NCBI GenBank assembly: GCA_963811895.1
Contig: CAWETE010000003.1
Coordinates: 62,001-126,000 of the forward strand
Length of the DNA stretch: 64,000 nt
Direction: 5' to 3'
DNA from: DASSUW01 sp963811895
GTDB lineage: Bacteria > Actinomycetota > Thermoleophilia > Solirubrobacterales > Solirubrobacteraceae
Below the pieces are notes generated by a model. That model was given only the letters and a program-made list of their open reading frames with translations. It was not told the DNA's origin and searched no databases. Within the stretch, counting starts at the first letter, position 1. Each line of letters opens with the position of its first letter. This document shows positions 16,984-24,691 of the stretch, in pieces. The translations under genes and the position numbers were made by a program.

Positions 16984-17438
16984 TGCGAGACCCAGGCGTC
17001 CTCGTCGCCGAGCAGCTCGCGCACGTGCTCGGGCAGCTCGCCCGCCACCACGTCGGCGAGCGTGACGTGCTCGAGCACCGAGCGCAATGAGGCGCGCACG
17101 GCGATCCACACCTCGCGCATCGGCTCCGCCACGCCCGTGAAGCCGAGCGTCTCAGGCCGGTCGCCCTGGACGCCCGCCAGCGGCCCGTCGATGGCGCGGA
17201 TGACGTCGGCCAGCTTGACCTCGGCGGCCGGCCGCGCCAGGCGGTAGCCGCCCTCCGCCCCACGCCGGCTCTCCACCAGCCCGGCGTGCCGGAGCTGCAT
17301 GAGGATGTTCTCGAGGAACCGCAGCGGGATCGCCTGGGCGGTCGCGATCCGCTCGCCCTTGACCGGCTTCTCGTCGTCGGCGGCGGCGAGCTCCAGAGCG
17401 GCGCGGATGGCGTAGTCGGTCTTGGCGGAGACGCGCAC
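16980..17438 (-). CDS. Rrf2-family transcriptional regulator (CymR-like) of the sulfate operon
   Basis: A 152-residue Rrf2 regulator. The N-terminal winged helix begins MRVSAKTDYAIRAALELA and includes the recognition region IPLRFLENILMQLRHAGLV, then the wing GAEGGYRLAR. It contains no cysteine at all, so it cannot bind an Fe-S cluster as IscR or NsrR do. In that it resembles CymR, which controls cysteine and sulfur genes with a partner enzyme. It lies 16 bases downstream of cysA in the same orientation, so regulation of sulfate uptake is the natural inference. Its stop overlaps the convergent HTH_42 gene by four bases. Confidence 0.87.
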   Translation of the reverse strand: MRVSAKTDYAIRAALELAAADDEKPVKGERIATAQAIPLRFLENILMQLRHAGLVESRRGAEGGYRLARPAAEVKLADVIRAIDGPLAGVQGDRPETLGFTGVAEPMREVWIAVRASLRSVLEHVTLADVVAGELPEHVRELLGDEDAWVSH

Positions 17439-17454
17439 GCCCGGAGCTTATGCG

Positions 17455-18423
17455 CTACGCCTGCGCGGGCTCGCGCTGCGCGCCGGTCGGGTCGACGCGG
17501 ATGTGCACGATCTGGCCCTCGACGAGCTCGAGCTGCTCGAACTCCGTGCGCGAGAGCTGAGCCGTCAGCAGGTCGCCCTCCGGCGGCAGCAGCTCGACGC
17601 GGACCTCGAACCCGAGTCGCACGATCCTCGTCACGACGGCCTGCTCGCTCGCCTCGCCGGCCTCGGTGAGCACCTGCACGTCGTGCGGGCGCACGAGCCG
17701 CCCGCCCACGCGCGTGACCGGGCCCACGAAGGTCATCACGAACTGCGAGGCGGGCTCGTCGTAGATCTCGGCCGGCGATGCCGACTGCTCGATCCGGCCC
17801 TCGTTGACGACCACGATCTGCTCGGCGATCTCCATCGCCTCCTCCTGGTCGTGCGTGACGAAGATCGTCGTCACATGCACCTCGTCGTGCAGCCGCCGCA
17901 GCCACGCGCGCAGCTCCTCGCGCACGCGGGCGTCCAGAGCGCCGAACGGCTCGTCGAGCAGCAGCACGCGAGGCTCCACGGCCAGCGCGCGCGCCAGCGC
18001 CATCCGCTGGCGCTGGCCGCCGGAGAGCTGCGACGGGTAGCGCTTGCCCAGGTGCGCCAGGCCGACGAGCTCGAGCAGCTCGGCCACGCGCGTCTTGATC
18101 TCGGCCTTCGGCCGCTTGCGCACGCTCAGCCCGAAGGCGACGTTGTCGGCCACCGTCATGTGCTTGAAGGCGGCGTAGTGCTGGAACACGAAGCCGACCT
18201 CGCGCGTGCGCGCGGGCTTCGTCGTGACGTCCTCGCCCTCGATCAGCACCTGACCGGCGTCGGGCACCTCGAGACCGGCGATGACGCGCAGGAGCGTGCT
18301 CTTGCCGCTGCCCGACGGGCCCAGCAGGGCGGTCAGCGAGCCGTCCGGGACGACGACCGTCACGTCGTCGAGGGCGGTGTAGTCGCCGAACTGCTTTGAG
18401 ATGTGGCGGGCCTCGATGGCCAC
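17455..18423 (-). CDS. cysA: sulfate/thiosulfate ABC importer ATP-binding protein CysA
   Basis: A 322-residue ABC ATPase. Walker A is GPSGSGKST, the Q-loop FVFQHYAAFKHM, the signature LSGGQRQRMALARALA and Walker B VLLLDEPFGALDA. A short TOBE-like C-terminal region carries regulatory-type residues. The family assignment to sulfate import comes from its position with cysW, cysT and the binding protein in one minus-strand operon. It follows cysW with a one-base gap. Confidence 0.93.
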   Translation of the reverse strand: MAIEARHISKQFGDYTALDDVTVVVPDGSLTALLGPSGSGKSTLLRVIAGLEVPDAGQVLIEGEDVTTKPARTREVGFVFQHYAAFKHMTVADNVAFGLSVRKRPKAEIKTRVAELLELVGLAHLGKRYPSQLSGGQRQRMALARALAVEPRVLLLDEPFGALDARVREELRAWLRRLHDEVHVTTIFVTHDQEEAMEIAEQIVVVNEGRIEQSASPAEIYDEPASQFVMTFVGPVTRVGGRLVRPHDVQVLTEAGEASEQAVVTRIVRLGFEVRVELLPPEGDLLTAQLSRTEFEQLELVEGQIVHIRVDPTGAQREPAQA

Positions 18424-18424
18424 G

Positions 18425-19201
18425 TCAGATCCTTCCGTGTCGTCGTTGCAGCAGGGTCATCATCGCCAGCACGAAGATGCCGAGCATGGCGAGCACCACG
18501 CCGGCAGCGTAAGCGCCTGTGAGGTCCAGCGATTGGAAGCGGTCCTCGACGAAGAGGGTCATCGTCTCGGTGCGGCCCTGGATCTTGCCGGAGACGACGG
18601 CGACCGCCCCGAACTCGCCGATCGCCCGCGCCGTCGAGAGGATCACGCCGTAGGTCAGGCCCCAGCGGATGGTCGGCAGCGTGATGCGCCAGAACGTCTG
18701 CCAGCCGCGCGCGCCGAGCGTCGCGGCCGCCTGCTCCTGCTCGTCGCCCTCCTCCTCGAGCACCGGCAGCACCTCGCGCACCACGAAGGGCAGCGAGATG
18801 AAGATCGTGGCCAGCACCATGCCCGGCGTCGAGAAGATCACCTCGGTCGAGCCGAACCAGCCGTCGCGGCCCCACACGAGGATCAGCGCGAGGCCGACGA
18901 TCACCGGCGAGACGGCGAACGGCAGGTCGATCAGCACGTCGAGGAACCGCTTGCCGGGGAACTCGTAGCGAGCGAGCAGCCAGGCGGTCACGACGCCGAA
19001 GACGGCGTTCAGCGGCACCGCGATCAGCGTGATCGTGATGGTGAGGAAGAACGCGTGCTGGGCCGGCGGCGTGGTCACGGCGTCCCAGGCTGCGGCGAAG
19101 CCGTTCTCGAACGCGCGGTAGAAGACCATCCCCACCGGGACGATGATCAGCGCGGTCAGGTAGAAGAGCGCCACGCTCCGCAGCGCGATCCGGCTCCTCA
19201 T
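18425..19201 (-). CDS. cysW: sulfate ABC importer permease CysW
   Basis: A 258-residue inner-membrane permease with six predicted helices. It has the EAA loop that contacts CysA (segment ATLGARGWQTFWRITLP) and the CysW-typical DLPFAVSPVIVGLALILVWG. ATG 19201 is selected because it gives the normal N-terminus and overlaps the cysT stop by four bases (ATGA). It forms the heterodimeric channel with CysT. Confidence 0.92.
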   Translation of the reverse strand: MRSRIALRSVALFYLTALIIVPVGMVFYRAFENGFAAAWDAVTTPPAQHAFFLTITITLIAVPLNAVFGVVTAWLLARYEFPGKRFLDVLIDLPFAVSPVIVGLALILVWGRDGWFGSTEVIFSTPGMVLATIFISLPFVVREVLPVLEEEGDEQEQAAATLGARGWQTFWRITLPTIRWGLTYGVILSTARAIGEFGAVAVVSGKIQGRTETMTLFVEDRFQSLDLTGAYAAGVVLAMLGIFVLAMMTLLQRRHGRI

Positions 19202-19890
19202 CTCACGATCCCCCTGCGCGCCACGAACGAGATGATCAGCAGCACCAGGAACGAGACGACCAGCAGGAGCACCGACACCGCGGCGGCGCCGTTCGTGTTG
19301 CCGCTCTCGATCTGGCCGTAGACCAGGACTGAGGCGACCTCCGTCTTGTACGGCAGGTTGCCGCTGATCAGCACGATCGAGCCGAACTCGCCGACCGCGC
19401 GCCCGAAGGCGAGCCCGACGCCCGCCAGCATCGCCGGCCGCAGGGCCGGCAGGATGATGCGACGGAAGATCGTCCACGGCTTGGCGCCGAGCGACTCGGC
19501 GGCCTCCTCGGCCTCGCGCTCGAGGCCCATCAGCACGGGCTGGACCGCGCGCACCACGAACGGCAGCGTCACGAACAGCAGCGCGAGCACGACCGCGATC
19601 CGCGTGTAGGCGACGTTGATGCCGACCGGCCCGCTCGGCCCGTAGAGCGCGAGCAGGACGAGGCCGGCCACGATCGTCGGCAGCGCGAACGGCAGGTCGA
19701 TCAGCCCGTTGACGATCCGCTTGCCGGGGAACTCGTCGCGGACGAGCACCCAGGCGATCACCGTCCCGATGACGGCGTTGATGGCCGCCACGATCAGCGA
19801 GACGACCAGCGTCAGCCGGATGGCGGCCTGCGCCTGCGCGCTCGTGATGGCGTCCCAGAACGCCGCCACGCCGCCGTCGAGCGACTGCAC
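19198..19890 (-). CDS. cysT: sulfate ABC importer permease CysT (CysU), start uncertain
   Basis: A BPD-transporter permease with DLPFALPTIVAGLVLLALYG and the EAA loop SLGAKPWTIFRRIILPALRP. The first legal start codon in frame is GTG 19890, giving 230 residues, but that removes the first membrane helix. Coding sequence continues upstream for 45 more codons and encodes the helix (AWLTLIVLIPLAAVVV). The only plausible initiation there is CTG at 20023-20025, next to the binding-protein stop. Either a CTG start is used or a base has been lost or gained. The true gene therefore probably extends to about 20025. Confidence 0.85.
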   Translation of the reverse strand: MQSLDGGVAAFWDAITSAQAQAAIRLTLVVSLIVAAINAVIGTVIAWVLVRDEFPGKRIVNGLIDLPFALPTIVAGLVLLALYGPSGPVGINVAYTRIAVVLALLFVTLPFVVRAVQPVLMGLEREAEEAAESLGAKPWTIFRRIILPALRPAMLAGVGLAFGRAVGEFGSIVLISGNLPYKTEVASVLVYGQIESGNTNGAAAVSVLLLVVSFLVLLIISFVARRGIVR

Positions 19891-20014
19891 GACGACGGCG
19901 GCGAGCGGGATCAGGACGATCAGCGTCAGCCAGGCGACGGAGTAGGCGCCCGCGAGCAGCGGCGCTCCGTCGACCCGGGCCCGGCGGCGCGGGAGCCGCC
20001 CGGCGGTGGTTGCG

Positions 20015-21040
20015 CTAGCCGGCAGTGGAGACCCCCAGATCGCGCTCGATCTCGGCCACGGAGCCCTTCTCGGGGTCGAAGAACTTGGCGTTGACGTCCG
20101 ACCAGCCGCCGAACTCGTCGATCTTGAAGAGCTCCTTCGGCGTCGGGTAGGTCTGCTCGTCGACCAGGTCCGGCAGCACGGAGCGGTAGCCCTTGGACGC
20201 GTAGATCTCCTGCGCCTCCGGGGTCACCAGCCAGTCGAGGAACGCCTTGGCGGCCTCCGGGTTCTCGGACTCGGTGATCGCGGCGGCCGGGTTCTGGATC
20301 AGGATCGTCTGGTCCGGCACCACGTACTCGAGCTCGATGCCGGCCTTCTGCGCCGTGATCGCCTCGTTCTCATAGGCGAGCAGCACGTCGCCCTTGCCGC
20401 CGGCGAAGGTCTGCAGCGCCTCGCGCGCCGACTTGTCCTGGACCGGCGTGTTGGCCAGCACGTCGTGCAGGAACTGGAGCCCTTCCTCCTCGGACTTGCC
20501 CTGGGCGGTCTGGGAGCCGTAGGCGGCCATCAGGTTCCACTTGGCGCCGCCCGAGGTGAACGGGTTCGGCGTGATGACCTCGACGCCCTCCTTGGTGATG
20601 TCCTCCCACTTCTGGATGTTCTTCGGGTTGCCCTTGCGGACGGCGAAGACCACGACGGAGTTGGTGACGAAGCCCTCGGTCGGCGTGTCGGCCCAGTTGG
20701 CGTCCACCAGCCCCGGCTCGACGAGCTTGTCGACGTCGGGTGCCAGCGAGAGGGCGACGATGTCGGCGGGCAGGCCGCTGGCGACGGCGCGCGACTGGTC
20801 GCCGGACGCGCCGTAGGACTGGTCGAAGCTCACGCCCTTCCCCGCCGTCGTCTTCTGGAAGGCCGGGATCAGCTCCTCGTAGGCCTCCTTCGGCGTCGAG
20901 TAGGCGACGAGCGAGAGCTTGCCCCCGTCGCCGCCGGTGGAGGCTTCGCCGTCCTCGGCGGGGCCACCGCAGCCCGCCGCCACCGCTGGGAGGAGGAGGA
21001 GAGACAGGGCGGCGACGAGCCGCGGTAGCCACTTGTTCAT
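20015..21040 (-). CDS. sbp: sulfate-binding lipoprotein (Sbp/CysP)
   Basis: A 341-residue periplasmic-type binding protein and the first gene of the sulfate operon. The signal peptide ends with lipobox AVAAGC. Family motifs include SFDQSYGASGDQSRAVASG, LVDANW, the conserved NPFTSGGAKWNLMAAYG and VLLAYENEA. ATG 21040 has GGAG about ten bases upstream and puts the signal peptide at the start; an in-frame ATG 15 bases earlier is less likely. It should capture sulfate or thiosulfate outside the membrane for CysTWA. Confidence 0.93.
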   Translation of the reverse strand: MNKWLPRLVAALSLLLLPAVAAGCGGPAEDGEASTGGDGGKLSLVAYSTPKEAYEELIPAFQKTTAGKGVSFDQSYGASGDQSRAVASGLPADIVALSLAPDVDKLVEPGLVDANWADTPTEGFVTNSVVVFAVRKGNPKNIQKWEDITKEGVEVITPNPFTSGGAKWNLMAAYGSQTAQGKSEEEGLQFLHDVLANTPVQDKSAREALQTFAGGKGDVLLAYENEAITAQKAGIELEYVVPDQTILIQNPAAAITESENPEAAKAFLDWLVTPEAQEIYASKGYRSVLPDLVDEQTYPTPKELFKIDEFGGWSDVNAKFFDPEKGSVAEIERDLGVSTAG

Positions 21041-21081
21041 GAACACAATCTCCATCGGTTTGGTCGACTTACGACCCGGGC

Positions 21082-21087
21082 ATTATA
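21082..21087 (-). promoter_or_regulatory. -10 element of the sulfate operon promoter
   Basis: A perfect TATAAT on the minus strand, conspicuous in such GC-rich DNA, lies 42 bases before the sbp start. No good -35 is seen 17 bases upstream (ACATTC region), which suggests an activator-dependent promoter. The predicted leader is about 35 bases and contains the ribosome binding site. Confidence 0.6.
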
Positions 21088-21123
21088 AGCACCATCCCGG
21101 TCGAGAATGTGTGTTAGGACCGG

Positions 21124-22179
21124 TTAGAGCGGCAGGACCTTCGTCGCCGTGGCCTTCCACGACGCGATCAGCCGTGCTCCCGGCTCGATGTGGAGCCGCT
21201 CCACGGCGGGCTCGGTGAGCTCGGCTGTGAGCGGCTGCGGCGCCGCCAGGCCGACCCGTACCCGGTTGCCGACGGCCGTGACCGACACCACCGCCACCTC
21301 GAGGTGATTGCGGGCCGAGCCGGGGTCGATCGTGCCCGGCGGCGCGAGCGCGATGTCCCAGGGGAAGACCGTCACAGCGACCGGCCCGTCGCCCGCGTCC
21401 GGCGAGCTGACCTCTCCCCCGCCGTCGAGCGCGATCCGCGTCAGCCCGCCGGCGCCCGGCGAAGCGGTGCCCGTGAGGACGACGGCGCCGGTGAAGTCGG
21501 CCACGAACGGCGACGCCGGCTCGGCCGCCAGCTCGCTCGCCGAGCCGGTCTGGACGATCCGCCCGCCGTCGATGACCCCCACGCGGTCGCCGAGCAGCGC
21601 GGCCTCCTGGAAGTCGTGCGTCACCAGCAGCGCGGGCACGCCGGCCGCGTGCAGCACCGCGGCCAGCTCTCGCCCGGCCGCCGCGCGCGTGCGCGCGTCG
21701 AGCGCGGACAGCGGCTCGTCGAGCAGCAGCACGTCCGGCCCAGGGGCGAGCGCCCGGGCGAGCGCCACGCGCTGGCGCTCGCCGCCGGACAGCGTGCCCG
21801 GGCGGGCCTCGGCCCGGTCGGCGAGCCCGAAGCGCTCCAGCAGCTCGAGCGCGCGCTCCCGCCGCCCGCGCCGCGGCAGGCCGTAGCCGACGTTCTGCCA
21901 CGCATTGAGGTTCGGGAACAGCGCGTAGTCCTGGAACAGGTAGCCGCAGCGGCGCTGCTCGGGCGGCAGGTCGACGCCCCGCGCGCAGTCGAGCCAGACC
22001 CGCTCGCCGCACGCCACCCGCCCGGCCCGCGGCCGCAACAGCCCGGCGGCGATCCGCAGGACGCTGCTCTTGCCGGCGCCCGACGGCCCGGCCAGCGCGA
22101 GGCACTCGCCCGCCGCGACCTCGAGCGCCACGTCGAGCGCGAGCTCGCCGAGCTCCGTCTCAGCCGCGACGGAGAGCAC
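21124..22179 (-). CDS. modC: molybdate ABC importer ATP-binding protein ModC
   Basis: A 351-residue ABC ATPase. Walker A is GPSGAGKSS, the signature LSGGERQRVALARALA and Walker B VLLLDEPLSALDA. A C-terminal TOBE domain (about residues 285-350) binds the oxyanion and may sense molybdate. Last gene of the mod operon; its start overlaps modB by 20 bases. Specificity for molybdate is inferred from modA, modB and the TOBE-bearing regulator upstream. Confidence 0.92.
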   Translation of the reverse strand: MLSVAAETELGELALDVALEVAAGECLALAGPSGAGKSSVLRIAAGLLRPRAGRVACGERVWLDCARGVDLPPEQRRCGYLFQDYALFPNLNAWQNVGYGLPRRGRRERALELLERFGLADRAEARPGTLSGGERQRVALARALAPGPDVLLLDEPLSALDARTRAAAGRELAAVLHAAGVPALLVTHDFQEAALLGDRVGVIDGGRIVQTGSASELAAEPASPFVADFTGAVVLTGTASPGAGGLTRIALDGGGEVSSPDAGDGPVAVTVFPWDIALAPPGTIDPGSARNHLEVAVVSVTAVGNRVRVGLAAPQPLTAELTEPAVERLHIEPGARLIASWKATATKVLPL

Positions 22180-22933
22180 TGCCCTCCACGAACTTGACCG
22201 ACAGCAGGATCGCCGCCGACACCGCGACCAGCACGGCCGACAGCGCCAGGGCGCCCTCGAAGTCGGTCGCGAAGCGCTCGTAGATGGCCAGCGGCGCGGT
22301 CTGGGTGATGCCGGCGAGCGAGCCCGCGAACATCAGCGTGGCGCCGAACTCGCCGAGCGCGCGTCCGAACGCGAGCGCCCCGCCGGTGACGAGCCCGGGT
22401 ACCGCGGTGGGGATCGCGACGCGCGCGAACGTGCGCGCCGGCGAGGCGCCCAGCGTGCGCGACGCGTCGAGCCAGCTGCGGTCGAGCGCTTCGAACGAGG
22501 CCTGCGCCTGCCGCAGGTAATAGGGCGAGGCGACGAAGGTGAGCGCAACGATGACGCCGGCGGTCTCGAACGTGAACTGGATGCCGGCGTCCTCGAGCGC
22601 CCCGCCGAGGATCCCCGACGGGCCGATGGCGGCGAGCAGGGCGATGCCCGCCACCGCGGGCGGCAGCACCAGCGGCAGCTCGATCAGCGTGATGATCAGC
22701 GCGCGGCCGCGGAAGCGGCGCGTGGCCAGCAGGAACGCGGCCGGCGTGCCGACCACGACGATGATCGCCAGCGCCGTCACGCTCGTGCGCAGGCTCAGCC
22801 ACAGCGCGTCGAGCGCGCCGGGCTGGCCGAGCGCCTCGATCAGCTCGCCGGGCGGGCTGTCGAGGAAGATCGCCAGCACCGGCAGCACGAGGAACACGAG
22901 CGCCAGCGCCAGCGCGACGGCGAACCACCTCAT
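22160..22933 (-). CDS. modB: molybdate ABC importer permease ModB
   Basis: A 257-residue permease with about five to six helices and the EAA loop ASRTLGASPARTFARVAIP. It also has the ModB-type segments ELPLVLPPAVAGIALLAAIG and GRALGEFGATLMFAGS. ATG 22933 overlaps the modA stop (ATGA). It forms the channel dimer energised by ModC. Confidence 0.93.
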   Translation of the reverse strand: MRWFAVALALALVFLVLPVLAIFLDSPPGELIEALGQPGALDALWLSLRTSVTALAIIVVVGTPAAFLLATRRFRGRALIITLIELPLVLPPAVAGIALLAAIGPSGILGGALEDAGIQFTFETAGVIVALTFVASPYYLRQAQASFEALDRSWLDASRTLGASPARTFARVAIPTAVPGLVTGGALAFGRALGEFGATLMFAGSLAGITQTAPLAIYERFATDFEGALALSAVLVAVSAAILLSVKFVEGSALRRG

Positions 22934-23685
22934 CCGGACGGGGGCGGTCCGAAGCCCTCCTCGCGCAGGGCGTCCGCGCACGGACCCTCGGTGAGGCCGT
23001 CCAGGTACTGCTGCGCGAGCTCCGGCTGCTTCGAGCCCTCGACGACGCCGGCGCCGTAGGCCACGGTCGGGCGCAGCTCCGGCGGCAGCTCGACGCCGGT
23101 GATCCCCTCGGTGACGTCGGTCAGGTAGACGAACCCGGCGTCCGCCGCGTCCTGCGTGAGCTTGCCGACGACGCCCTTGACGTCGGGCTCCTCCGAGCGC
23201 ACGTTGGCCATGATCTTCTCCTCGAGGCCCGCGGGCAGCCGCCCGAGCACCTCGCGGGTGTACGAGCCGACAGGCACCGACTCGGCGCCGATCACGAGGT
23301 CGATGCCGGGCTTGGCGAGGTCCTCGACCCGCTCCACCGCCGTGCCGTCGCCGCCGACGGCGATGACGAGCTCGTTGGTGGCGAACTCGACCGGCGTGCC
23401 GAGCAGGCCCTCCTGGTTGAGCTCCTCGGGCAGCCGGGTGTTGGCGGCCGCGTAGACGTCGGGCTTGACGCCCTGGCGGATCTGGGCGGCGAGCTCGTCG
23501 GAGCCGGCGAAGGACAGCTTCACGTCGGCGCCCTCGAACTCCTTGCTGCACGCGGTCAGCGCGTCGGACAGCGAGGCGGCGGCGGACACCACGAGGCGCG
23601 GATCCTCCTGGGCGGCCGGCTCGTCGTCGTCGCTGCCGCAGCCGACGACCGCGGCGAGCGCGAGGCACAGCACGAGCCGCCTCAT
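22930..23685 (-). CDS. modA: molybdate-binding lipoprotein ModA
   Basis: A 251-residue binding protein with a lipobox (LALAAVVGC, cysteine near residue 16). The oxyanion-binding N-terminus is LVVSAAASLSDALTACSKEF, with serines in the usual positions, followed by LSFAGSDELAAQIRQG and PDVYAAAN. The C-terminal half has the ModA-type DAGFVYLTDV segment. It captures molybdate or tungstate outside the membrane. It overlaps the upstream regulator stop by four bases and modB by four bases. Confidence 0.93.
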   Translation of the reverse strand: MRRLVLCLALAAVVGCGSDDDEPAAQEDPRLVVSAAASLSDALTACSKEFEGADVKLSFAGSDELAAQIRQGVKPDVYAAANTRLPEELNQEGLLGTPVEFATNELVIAVGGDGTAVERVEDLAKPGIDLVIGAESVPVGSYTREVLGRLPAGLEEKIMANVRSEEPDVKGVVGKLTQDAADAGFVYLTDVTEGITGVELPPELRPTVAYGAGVVEGSKQPELAQQYLDGLTEGPCADALREEGFGPPPSG

Positions 23686-24062
23686 GGCCGGTGCACCATG
23701 ACCGACGTGGCCTTGACCGCGGCCGTGGCCTCCACCCCGGGCGCCAGGCCGAGCTCCTCGACCGCGTCGCGCGTGACCGCCGAGGTGATCAGGAACGGGC
23801 CGGCCTCGATCTCCACCAGCGCCATCACGCCGTCGACCTCCACCGACCGCACCACGCCCGGGAAGCGGTTGCGGGCCGACACGCGATCACCCGCCTCGTG
23901 CCGCCGCGGGTGCGAGGACAGCCGCTGCACCTCGCTCGCCGGCACCAGCCGCCGGTTGCGCTCGTCGCGCACGGTGCGCAGCTTCCCGTCGCGGTCCCAG
24001 CGGCGCAGCGTGTCGGGACTGACCCCGAGCGCCTTCGCTGCCTCTCCAAGCGTCATCTGCAT
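23682..24062 (-). CDS. MerR-type HTH plus TOBE molybdate-responsive regulator
   Basis: A 126-residue two-domain protein. The N-terminal helix-turn-helix (LGEAAKALGVSPDTLRRWDR) is of the MerR/excisionase type. A single TOBE (Mo-binding) domain covers about residues 58-126 (ARNRFPGVVRSVEVDGVMALVEIEAG). Classical ModE uses a different winged helix, so this is an alternative molybdate sensor. It heads the mod operon and is coupled to modA (ATGA). ATG 24062 matches a predicted leaderless transcript; ATG 24056 is an alternative. The regulator role is inferred. Confidence 0.85.
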   Translation of the reverse strand: MQMTLGEAAKALGVSPDTLRRWDRDGKLRTVRDERNRRLVPASEVQRLSSHPRRHEAGDRVSARNRFPGVVRSVEVDGVMALVEIEAGPFLITSAVTRDAVEELGLAPGVEATAAVKATSVMVHRP

Positions 24063-24068
24063 GGGCAA

Positions 24069-24097
24069 TGCATAAGCAAATTCGAGGCGATTGACAA
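24069..24097 (-). promoter_or_regulatory. mod operon promoter, predicted leaderless
   Basis: On the minus strand TTGTCA (24092-24097) and TATGCA (24069-24074) are 17 bases apart. The expected transcription start falls at the ATG 24062. Its -35 overlaps the -35 of the divergent padR promoter. Confidence 0.5.
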
Positions 24098-24119
24098 GGG
24101 CCTACTCAGTATGCATACT
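24091..24119 (+). promoter_or_regulatory. padR promoter, predicted leaderless
   Basis: A consensus -35 TTGACA (24091-24096) and a -10-like CATACT (24114-24119) are separated by exactly 17 bases. The expected start point is at or within two bases of the ATG at 24128, and no ribosome binding site exists. The -10 lies inside a 22-base perfect palindrome. Confidence 0.65.
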
Positions 24120-24124
24120 GAGTA
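24103..24124. promoter_or_regulatory. 22-bp perfect palindromic operator (PadR site)
   Basis: The half-site TACTCAGTATG is followed without gap by its exact complement. It covers the padR -10 element and ends three bases before the start codon. PadR repressors commonly bind ATAC/GTAT-type palindromes in their own promoters, so autorepression is likely. Confidence 0.7.
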
Positions 24125-24127
24125 TCC

Positions 24128-24691
24128 ATGGTGCGAAACGGACTGCTCGCCCTGCTGGAGCGGGGCCCGATGTACGGCTACCAGCTGCGCTCCGAGTTCG
24201 AGGCGTCGACCGGCGCGACGTGGCCGCTCAACGTCGGCCAGGTCTACACGACGCTGGCGCGGCTCGAGCGCGACGGCCTGGTGGAGGCGGCCGGCGAGGC
24301 CGACGGCGAGGGGCGCGTGATCTACCGGATCACCGCCGCCGGCCGCGCCGACGTCGTCCAGTGGTTCTCCACCCCGGTCGGCGGCGAGACCCGCCCGCGC
24401 GACGAGCTGGCGATCAAGCTCGCGATGGCGCTGACCACGCCGGGCATCGACGCCCACCGCGTCATCCAGACGCAGCGCACGGCCACGCTGCGCTCGCTGC
24501 AGGACCTCACGCGCCTGAAGGCGCGCGCCGACGAGGTCGCCGACGCCGCCTGGCTGCTCGTCCTCGAGTCGATGCTCTTCAAGGCGGAGGCCGAGGTCCG
24601 CTGGCTCGACCACTGCGAGGTCCGGATCTCCTCCGGCCCGCTGCCCGCGCCCGTCCCCGTGGAGCTGCCCTCGACGGAGGTGGTCCGATGA
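24128..24691 (+). CDS. PadR-family transcriptional regulator
   Basis: A 187-residue PadR protein. The N-terminal winged helix runs from LLALLERGPMYGYQLRSEFE through LNVGQVYTTLARLERDGLVE and GRVIYRITAAG. A C-terminal vir-type dimerisation region (about residues 95-160) follows. It precedes, and overlaps by four bases (ATGA), an ABC exporter ATPase, so it should control that exporter. Many PadR proteins are released by a drug or phenolic ligand, which cannot be identified here. Confidence 0.92.
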   Translation: MVRNGLLALLERGPMYGYQLRSEFEASTGATWPLNVGQVYTTLARLERDGLVEAAGEADGEGRVIYRITAAGRADVVQWFSTPVGGETRPRDELAIKLAMALTTPGIDAHRVIQTQRTATLRSLQDLTRLKARADEVADAAWLLVLESMLFKAEAEVRWLDHCEVRISSGPLPAPVPVELPSTEVVR

